From positions 3,658,001 through 3,722,000 of the forward strand of contig NZ_CP014754.1 in assembly GCF_001447155.2 (NCBI RefSeq): 64,000 nucleotides of DNA, given 5' to 3'. The DNA comes from Marinobacter sp. LQ44. GTDB lineage: Bacteria > Pseudomonadota > Gammaproteobacteria > Pseudomonadales > Oleiphilaceae. The stretch's first letter is position 1. The number at the start of each line of letters is the position of its first letter. Positions 1 to 6,871 of the stretch are shown piece after piece. Both the position numbers and the translations under genes were made by a program. Under the pieces are notes generated by a model. The model made no database searches, was not told the DNA's origin, and worked only from the letters and a program-made list of their open reading frames with translations.

Positions 1-2
1 AG

Positions 3-1706
3 GAAATCGCCCAGCTTAGTGAGTTTCGCGACCTTGCCAAGAGTATTACCAGCAACGCCAAGGGGCAGGCACTGCTCGCAGTGCTGGAAAAGGCCCTTAC
101 CATGACAGAGCGCCTTGGTGGGCAACGTAAAGCGGTGGTGTTTACCGAGTCATGCAGAACTCAGCAATACCTTCAGGAGCTTCTGGAATCCGGCGGATAC
201 GCTGGCAGGACGGTATTGCTGAATGGGACCAATAACGACCCTCACTCCAAAGAAATCTATCAGGCGTGGCTGGAAGAACATAAAGGGTCAGCTCGTATTA
301 GTGGCTCGAAAGCGGCCGATATGAAAGCAGCGCTGGTGGATCAATTTCGCAGCAACAAAGCCGACATTCTCATTTCCACCGAAGCCGGCGGTGAAGGTAT
401 CAACCTTCAGTTCTGTTCCGTACTGATCAACTATGATCTCCCATGGAATCCTCAGAAAGTGGAGCAGCGCATCGGTAGAGTTCATCGTTATGGCCAGAAG
501 AACGACGTGGTGGTGGTTAACTTCGTAAACCGCAAAAACCCGGCCGATCGTCGCGTGTTTCAGCTCCTTGATCAAAAGCTTAAATTGTTTGAGGGTGTAT
601 TTGGTGCTTCCGATGAAGTACTCGGAGCGATTGAAGGTAGTATTGATATTGAGCGCCGCATTTATGAGATCTATCAGAAGTGCCGTACCGATCAGGAAAT
701 TGAGTACCAATTCGATCAGCTGCAAAAGTCTCTTGAGGAGATGTTGGCCGCCAGAGAGACGGCTGCCCGTGAGGCCTTACTGAATAACTTTGATCGCGAT
801 GTGGTATCAGCCCTCAAAACCCGTCGTGACCAAAGCAAGGATTTCTTGCAGGAATACGAGCAGGTGCTTATGGATCTGGCTCGAGCTGAATTGCCTGATG
901 CCAAGTTTAACACCAACCACTTTTACCTGAATAATCAACGCTATGACTTGAGCTGGCCGTTGGCTGAGCAGAACGACTCCGAGTTTTTCCGTCTACAGGC
1001 TACCGAGCATTATCTGGCCTGGGACCTGGTGCGCAGGGCCAAGGCCCGTAACCCGGCGCCAGCGCATTTGGTGTTTCATTATGATCAGCTTCAAGGACAG
1101 TACGCGGCTCTTAAAGACTATATTGGCCAGTCGGGTACACTCACCGCTTTTGAAGTACGGTTCACATACAACAAGGGCCGAACCCAGAACACGCGCCTGG
1201 TGGTACTTGCACAAACGAACGACGGCCGCAGACTGACACTTGAGAATGCAGACCACTTGATGTCAATACCCGCTCGTCAAGAGTTGCTAAGTGACCCCAT
1301 TCCGGAACGGCTCTTCGCCGAGTGGCAGGCGCAGGTGGTGGAAGAAACCGAAGCCGAAACAGAAGCGGAGTTGGATCAGTATCTGGAGCAGGAGTCCGAG
1401 AAGCTCGAACGCTGGGCGCAGGACCGCCGGAAAGCGCTCATGGCCACCGTGGATGAGCTTGATGAGCAAATACGGGCCTATAAAAAAGACGCGAGACAAC
1501 TTGCTTCGACAGCAGAAAAAATACAGGCCAAGAAAGAGCTTCGTAAATTGGAGCGCAAGCGGGACGATGCTCTGGCAGAATACCACCAATCCAAGAAAGC
1601 CATTGAGCAAGAGGAAGACCGCCTTTTGGACGAAGTGAGCGAAAAACTGGAATTGACCCGCGAGATCAAAGAGCTGTTTACCGCCCGCTGGACGCTCACC
1701 CACTGA
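3..1706 (+). CDS. SNF2/RapA-like DEAD/DEAH helicase, C-terminal part (5' truncated by window edge)
   Basis: The reading frame is open to the left edge, so only the last 567 residues are visible and the ATP-binding half lies outside. Numbering from the first visible codon, the second RecA-like lobe shows motif IV 'AVVFTE' (44-49), motif V 'STEAGGEGINLQ' (125-136) and motif VI 'QRIGRVHRYGQ' (155-165). These are the RapA/SNF2 forms of the superfamily 2 signatures. The C-terminal third is rich in Glu, Lys and Arg and looks like coiled coil. A GTG at 81 is an internal codon, not a start. The gene sits 33 bp upstream of the AlbA_2 gene in the same orientation and leads the type III restriction-modification operon. 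By context it probably acts as a DNA translocase in phage defence; that role is inferred. Helicase assignment is firm. Confidence 0.9.
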   Translation, partial: EIAQLSEFRDLAKSITSNAKGQALLAVLEKALTMTERLGGQRKAVVFTESCRTQQYLQELLESGGYAGRTVLLNGTNNDPHSKEIYQAWLEEHKGSARISGSKAADMKAALVDQFRSNKADILISTEAGGEGINLQFCSVLINYDLPWNPQKVEQRIGRVHRYGQKNDVVVVNFVNRKNPADRRVFQLLDQKLKLFEGVFGASDEVLGAIEGSIDIERRIYEIYQKCRTDQEIEYQFDQLQKSLEEMLAARETAAREALLNNFDRDVVSALKTRRDQSKDFLQEYEQVLMDLARAELPDAKFNTNHFYLNNQRYDLSWPLAEQNDSEFFRLQATEHYLAWDLVRRAKARNPAPAHLVFHYDQLQGQYAALKDYIGQSGTLTAFEVRFTYNKGRTQNTRLVVLAQTNDGRRLTLENADHLMSIPARQELLSDPIPERLFAEWQAQVVEETEAETEAELDQYLEQESEKLERWAQDRRKALMATVDELDEQIRAYKKDARQLASTAEKIQAKKELRKLERKRDDALAEYHQSKKAIEQEEDRLLDEVSEKLELTREIKELFTARWTLTH

Positions 1707-1739
1707 CGCTAACCCGATAAATAGAAGCCAGGGACCATC

Positions 1740-2990
1740 ATGGACAGAGAAAAGCTGGTTAAAGATCTGCTGTACCAGATTCGCCTCGGGGAAGACTCCG
1801 GTTACGAGTTCAAACGCGTTGAAATACGCGGCAACAAGATCAAAGGCCCAGACCAAAAAGACCTTGCCGACGAAATGGCCGCGTTCGCCAACCAGAAAGG
1901 CGGCTACCTGATTCTGGGCGTGGACGACAAAACCCGGCAAATCACCGGCATTCCGGCCGACATGCTTGAGGCGGTACAGAAGCGGGTGAAAGACGTCGCC
2001 ACCGACAACGTGGAGCCACCTTTGCCTATTGCCACCCGGCTGCTGGAGCTGCCCGACGAACACGGCGATATGAAAAACATACTGCATGTGGACATTGAAA
2101 AAAGCCTGTTCGTGCACAGCAGCAATGGCCGTTATTTCCACCGGGTAGCTGAATCCAAACAACCCATGAAGCAGGAGTATCTGGCACGGCTGATGATGCA
2201 GCGCAGCCAATCACGGTTGATCTGGTTAGACGAGCGCCCGGTGCCTGGCACCCGCTATGAAGATCTGGACCCGAGCCTGTACCGCAAGTTCCTGCGTGAG
2301 GAAGGCCAACCCGAACGCACTCAGCTCCGCAAACTTCGCATGCTGGTGGACGACGATGAAGGTAATGAAAAGCTGAGCGTTTCGGGGGTCTTGCTTGGTA
2401 CCCCAAGCCCGGTCAACTGGCTGCCAAACGCCTATATTCAGGCCGTTTGTTACGCCGGCGACGACCGCGATGCAGACCAGCAAACCGATGCCATGGATTT
2501 CACCGGCCCTCTGGATCAGCAAATCAGCGGCGCTCTGGCATTCGTTGAAAAAAATCAGCGCGTGGCCGCCCGTAAACTGCTGGGCCGGGAAGACATTCCC
2601 CAGTACAGCCTGACTGCGATCTTCGAAGCGTTGGTCAACGCCGTCGCCCACCGGGATTACGACATTTACGGTGCACATATCCGTCTGCACATGTTTGCCG
2701 ACCGGCTGGTACTCTGTTCACCCGGCGCTCTGGTCAACACCATGGAAGTGGACGAACTCATGGCCCGGCAGGCCTCTCGCAACCAGCTAATCACCAGCTT
2801 GCTTGCCCGTTGCCCCTACGAACACGCCACCATCAACCGGTCCCGCATGATGGACAAGCGGGGTGAGGGTGTGCCGGTGATTCTCAACGAATCCGAAAAG
2901 CTCTCTGGCAAACGCCCGGAATACCAGATGGTTGGAGAAGAATTGCAGCTGACCGTCTATGCGGCGAAGAAAGAGTCTTACCGAGACTGA
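1740..2990 (+). CDS. AlbA_2 (Schlafen-type) domain protein with C-terminal HATPase_c_4-like domain
   Basis: 416 aa. The N-terminal ~120 residues match the Schlafen AlbA_2 fold: 'YEFKR' near residue 23 and 'FANQKGGYLILGV' around 50-62, typical of this nucleic-acid-binding module. Residues ~280-400 carry 'NAVAHRDY' at 300-307, the hallmark of the RecG-like/HATPase_c_4 domain common in bacterial AlbA_2 proteins often labelled 'ATP-dependent DNA helicase-related'. There are no true helicase motifs. The start is an ATG following an 'agggaccatc' spacer with only a modest ribosome site. It lies between the SNF2-like helicase and the mod gene in one operon. It could be a regulator or a defence sensor. 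The domain call is firm; the function is not known. Confidence 0.85.
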   Translation: MDREKLVKDLLYQIRLGEDSGYEFKRVEIRGNKIKGPDQKDLADEMAAFANQKGGYLILGVDDKTRQITGIPADMLEAVQKRVKDVATDNVEPPLPIATRLLELPDEHGDMKNILHVDIEKSLFVHSSNGRYFHRVAESKQPMKQEYLARLMMQRSQSRLIWLDERPVPGTRYEDLDPSLYRKFLREEGQPERTQLRKLRMLVDDDEGNEKLSVSGVLLGTPSPVNWLPNAYIQAVCYAGDDRDADQQTDAMDFTGPLDQQISGALAFVEKNQRVAARKLLGREDIPQYSLTAIFEALVNAVAHRDYDIYGAHIRLHMFADRLVLCSPGALVNTMEVDELMARQASRNQLITSLLARCPYEHATINRSRMMDKRGEGVPVILNESEKLSGKRPEYQMVGEELQLTVYAAKKESYRD

Positions 2991-3052
2991 CGCCCATCAC
3001 CTCGGCATTAAGCTATCTGACAGTCTCCCGAATCAAAGGAATTTCCAGCAGT

Positions 3053-5155
3053 ATGAGCACAGTAAACACCCAGATGAACGGCCAGTCCCTGGATATTGCC
3101 GAGAAGCGACGCAAAGAGCTCGAACAACTGTTCCCGGGCATTTTCACCGAAACCCTCAATGATCAGGGCGAGCTGAAGGTGACCATTGATCTGGAGCGCC
3201 TGAAAGCCGAGCTGGGTGAGTTCACGGATATCTACGACAGCCGTCGCGAACGCTACGGCATGGACTGGCCCGGCAAGCGGGACTGCCTGCGGCTGATCCA
3301 GCAGCCCTCCACCGCCACTCTCAAGCCGTGCCGGGAAGAATCGGTGGATTTCGACACCACCGAAAACCTGTTTATCGAGGGCGATAATCTCGAAGTGCTC
3401 AAGCTGTTGCAGAAGAGCTACTACGGCAAGGTGAAGATGATCTACATCGATCCGCCCTACAACACGGGAAAGGAATTCATCTACCCGGACAATTTCAGTG
3501 AAAGCCTGGACACCTATCTGCAATACGCGGGCCTGAAAGACAGCGAGGGCCGCAGCTTCTCCACCAACACCGCCAACGAAGGCCGCTTCCACACCAAGTG
3601 GCTGAACATGATGTACCCCCGCCTGTATCTGGCCCGCAACCTGTTGCGGGAGGATGGGGTGATCTTTATTTCCATCGACGACAACGAAGTGGAAAACCTG
3701 CGGCGGATGTGTGACGAGATTTTTGGGGAGGAGAATTTTATTGCCTCTTTGATCTGGGAAAAGGGTCGGAAAAACGATGCGAAGCTTTTCTCAGTTGGAC
3801 ATGAGTACGTTTTAGTTTTCGCGAGATCGCTGTCTTTCTTGAGAGAAAAAGAAATTATTTGGCGTGAGGAAAAGCCGGGAGCGAAGGAGATTTGGGATGA
3901 GTATATGGCGATTAAAGGACAGGTCTCAGAGATTCCTGAAATTGAGGAGAGACTGAAAGATTGGTTCAACGGTCTGCCGCAATCACATCCATCTAAGAAG
4001 CTACAACGGTATAGACGAGTCGACCAGAATGGTCCTTGGCGTGATGATAATATTTCTTGGCCTGGTGGTGATGGGCCAGATTATGATGTGGTACACCCGA
4101 GAACAGGAAAGCCTTGTAAAGTTCCAGAGCGTGGATGGGTATATTCAACCCCAGAAAAAATGCAGGAAATGATCCGCCTGGGAGTAGTTGAATTTAGGGA
4201 TGATCATACGCAACCTCCGATTAGAAAATCCCATCTTCGGCCGATAAAAGGTGTGGACGAGAACAGTGACGAACTGGCAGAAAATACAGACGATGATGGC
4301 TTAGCGGTTAAAGTTCGGGGTAGCTATTTCTATAAGCAGAGCCAAGTCTCAGTGAAGTACCTAAGGTCCTTGATGGGAGCCAAAGTTTTTGACAATCCAA
4401 AAGATCACGTCGAGCTTAAGAAGTTAATAAAGTATTGTTGTGGTAATGAGGGCATTGTACTAGATTTTTTCTCCGGTTCAGGAAGCACTGGTGAAGCAGT
4501 CTTTGACATTTGTTGTGAGGATGGTGCTGGACTGCGATTCATTCTGGTTCAACTTCCTGAGCCAAATAGAGAAAACGATAAAACTGGTAGCATAGCTCTC
4601 AAGCATGGCTACAAAACAATTGCTGATATCTCAAAAGAGAGACTCCGGCGCGCGGGAGACAAGATCCGGAAAGAGAGAGGTAGTGAACTTGATTTTGAGG
4701 GGAGGCTGCTCTGCGATCTCGGCTTCAAAGTCCTAAAACTCAATCAAAGCAACTTTAAACTTTGGCAAGCCCCGGCTAAAGACATTTCCGACAAAGAGCT
4801 CCTCAAACAAATGGAACTCAACGTCGACCACATCGACCCCAACGCCAGCCAGGAAGATCTGCTCTACGAACTGCTGATCAAGGCCGGTGTGATGCCCACG
4901 GAAAAAGTGGAACAGGTCGAGCTGGCCGGGCATACAGTGTTCTCCGTGGCCGAAGGCTCCCTGCTGGTGCATCTGGAAGACGACATCGACCAGGCCCTGA
5001 TCGACGCCGTACTGGCCAAAGCCCCCGGCCAGTTTATCTGCCTGGACAAAGCCTTCCACGGCAACGACCAGCTCAAAACCAACGCCGTGAAAACCTTCGA
5101 GGCCTTTAACCAGGGCAGGGAAAAAATCGACCAGATTGATTTCAAAACGGTTTGA
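3053..5155 (+). CDS. mod: Type III restriction-modification DNA methyltransferase (Mod), beta-class N6-adenine
   Basis: 700 aa, a typical size for a type III Mod subunit. The catalytic motif DPPY is at 133-136 and the AdoMet-binding motif 'DFFSGSGS' at 471-478. This IV-before-I order defines beta-class amino-methyltransferases. Between them lies a long target-recognition region. Mod methylates adenine in an asymmetric site and directs the Res subunit encoded at 6868-9831. The middle of the gene (about 3720-4790) is much AT-richer than both ends: by hand count 3241-3300 has 42/60 G+C while 3781-3840 has 25/60. That suggests replacement of the recognition domain by recombination. The start ATG at 3053 follows a weak 'ccagcagt' region. 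Family assignment is secure; the recognition sequence cannot be read from the protein. Confidence 0.95.
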   Translation: MSTVNTQMNGQSLDIAEKRRKELEQLFPGIFTETLNDQGELKVTIDLERLKAELGEFTDIYDSRRERYGMDWPGKRDCLRLIQQPSTATLKPCREESVDFDTTENLFIEGDNLEVLKLLQKSYYGKVKMIYIDPPYNTGKEFIYPDNFSESLDTYLQYAGLKDSEGRSFSTNTANEGRFHTKWLNMMYPRLYLARNLLREDGVIFISIDDNEVENLRRMCDEIFGEENFIASLIWEKGRKNDAKLFSVGHEYVLVFARSLSFLREKEIIWREEKPGAKEIWDEYMAIKGQVSEIPEIEERLKDWFNGLPQSHPSKKLQRYRRVDQNGPWRDDNISWPGGDGPDYDVVHPRTGKPCKVPERGWVYSTPEKMQEMIRLGVVEFRDDHTQPPIRKSHLRPIKGVDENSDELAENTDDDGLAVKVRGSYFYKQSQVSVKYLRSLMGAKVFDNPKDHVELKKLIKYCCGNEGIVLDFFSGSGSTGEAVFDICCEDGAGLRFILVQLPEPNRENDKTGSIALKHGYKTIADISKERLRRAGDKIRKERGSELDFEGRLLCDLGFKVLKLNQSNFKLWQAPAKDISDKELLKQMELNVDHIDPNASQEDLLYELLIKAGVMPTEKVEQVELAGHTVFSVAEGSLLVHLEDDIDQALIDAVLAKAPGQFICLDKAFHGNDQLKTNAVKTFEAFNQGREKIDQIDFKTV

Positions 5156-5182
5156 ACTGCATCGTCAGACTCAGGAGCGCTC

Positions 5183-6871
5183 ATGGATATTAACGCAAGC
5201 ATCATCGATCAGAGACTGGACGGTATCGTCAGTGCCAATAGCGACCTGCTGCCAGCAGGTAACGATCCGCAGAAGAAAAAGTCTGCCGCTTTCGTGTTGC
5301 TCAGCGCCGCGACGGCACTGGGTATTCCGCTGGAAGAAGCTGCAGAGTACCTCACCGAGGGTGGTGGCGATGCCGGCGTGGATGTGCTTTATGTGGGCGA
5401 TGTGGAAGATGGCGAATTTCAGGTCACGCTGTTTCAAGGCAAGTACAAACACAAAGACCTGAGTGGTGCTGCGCATTTTCCAGAAAATGGCGTAAAGGCG
5501 GCCATTCAGACCATCGGCACTCTGTTTGATCCGGCCAAAGTGCTGGACATGAACGACCGGCTGAAACCGCGCATCGAAGAAGTGCGGTCCCTGATTCGGG
5601 ACGGGTACATTCCGGTGGTGAAGATGGTGCTTTGCAATAATGGGAATCGCTGGAACGACAGTGCTCAGAAGGTCATTGATGCTGCGGGATTTTCTGCCTC
5701 CCAGGTTAACTGGGTGCACTTGAACCACAACGACATTGTGCGGGTGCTACAGAACCAGAAATCGGTGGACGATTCCTTGCCACTGCGCGGTGAAGCCGTG
5801 ATTGAGGATTTCAACTACCGCAGGGTGTTGATCGGCAAGGTGGCGATTCAGGACATCGCCGACCTGTTCAACCGCCATGGTGATCAGCTGCTGGAACGTA
5901 ACATCCGCCGCTACCTGGGTATGAATCGTAACCGGGTGAATACGGCCATTCATGACACCCTGGTGAACGACGACCGTCGTAAGAATTTCTACTTTTTCAA
6001 CAACGGCATCACCATGATCTGCCGGAAGTTCCGCCACAATGCGTTACAGGGCCGGGATTACCAGCTCAAGCTGGAAGGCATTCAGATCATCAATGGTGGC
6101 CAAACCTGTAAAACCATACAGCAGACCCTGAACGAGCCGGATCTGTTGCGGGACTTTTCTGAGACCTATGTGTTGCTGCGGCTGTACGAACTTGCGGAAG
6201 ACGATAAAGAGTTCGTCCAGGATATTACCTACGCTACCAACAGCCAGAATCCGGTGGACCTGAGAGATCTGCGCGCTAACGACGATCAGCAGCGTCGGTT
6301 GGAATTGGGCATGAGGGATCTGGGGTTCAACTATCGCCGAAAACGGGACGATACCTCGGTGAAGAGTGATGAGTTGACCAGCTCCGTGGTGGCCGAAGCC
6401 GTGCTGGCAGTGTGGCGCCGAAAGCCGTTCCAGGCCAAGTTCCGGCGCAAGGAACTGTTCGGAAAACTGTACGACGAAGTGTTCGATAACCTGAACTCCG
6501 CACAGGCCATATTGGCTGCACTGATCTTCCGACTGGTGGAGAACGAGCGCAAGCGCCCGGAGCAGACTAATCCTCCGGTGTTCCTGCCTTATGCGTCTCA
6601 CTACAAGGCCATGCTGGTGGGGGATTATCTGCTGGAAACCGAAGGTGTTGCCTTGGCTGAGGTCAATCATCGGAACTATCAGGCATTGCTGGATCGTTTG
6701 AATCGCCAGTTTGATGAGTTTCAGTATCGCGCACAGGATCAGATTTCCGAAGCGCTGACGGCTCTTTATGGCAAAAGGGAGATATCCTTGCAACAGCTTT
6801 CCGCCACCTTCCGGCGCGGTGATCTGATGCAGTACCTGAAACCCGCTGAGGAAGCCGGAGCGGTCCATTGA
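5183..6871 (+). CDS. AIPR family (abortive infection phage resistance) protein
   Basis: 562 aa. Two blocks typical of the AIPR family are visible: 'FFNNGITM' near 271-278 and 'IQIINGGQT' near 300-308. The N-terminal domain carries 'GVDVLY' (Asp67) followed by beta-strand residues and 'FQGKYK' (Gln85-x-Lys87). This D-x(n)-Q-x-K pattern resembles Mrr-type PD-(D/E)XK nucleases, so nuclease activity is a reasonable inference. Ribosome site 'caggagc' precedes the ATG at 5183 by a good distance. The stop codon overlaps the TTG start of res (shared TTGA), so the two are translationally coupled. AIPR proteins are found beside restriction-modification genes and are linked to phage abortive infection. 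Here the protein lies between mod and res rather than outside them, suggesting it is an integral component. Confidence 0.88.
   Translation: MDINASIIDQRLDGIVSANSDLLPAGNDPQKKKSAAFVLLSAATALGIPLEEAAEYLTEGGGDAGVDVLYVGDVEDGEFQVTLFQGKYKHKDLSGAAHFPENGVKAAIQTIGTLFDPAKVLDMNDRLKPRIEEVRSLIRDGYIPVVKMVLCNNGNRWNDSAQKVIDAAGFSASQVNWVHLNHNDIVRVLQNQKSVDDSLPLRGEAVIEDFNYRRVLIGKVAIQDIADLFNRHGDQLLERNIRRYLGMNRNRVNTAIHDTLVNDDRRKNFYFFNNGITMICRKFRHNALQGRDYQLKLEGIQIINGGQTCKTIQQTLNEPDLLRDFSETYVLLRLYELAEDDKEFVQDITYATNSQNPVDLRDLRANDDQQRRLELGMRDLGFNYRRKRDDTSVKSDELTSSVVAEAVLAVWRRKPFQAKFRRKELFGKLYDEVFDNLNSAQAILAALIFRLVENERKRPEQTNPPVFLPYASHYKAMLVGDYLLETEGVALAEVNHRNYQALLDRLNRQFDEFQYRAQDQISEALTALYGKREISLQQLSATFRRGDLMQYLKPAEEAGAVH

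Noticed and set aside
288..725. 145-codon open frame on the minus strand inside the helicase gene
   Set aside because: It mirrors the coding frame of the helicase, has no ribosome site and its translation lacks any domain pattern.
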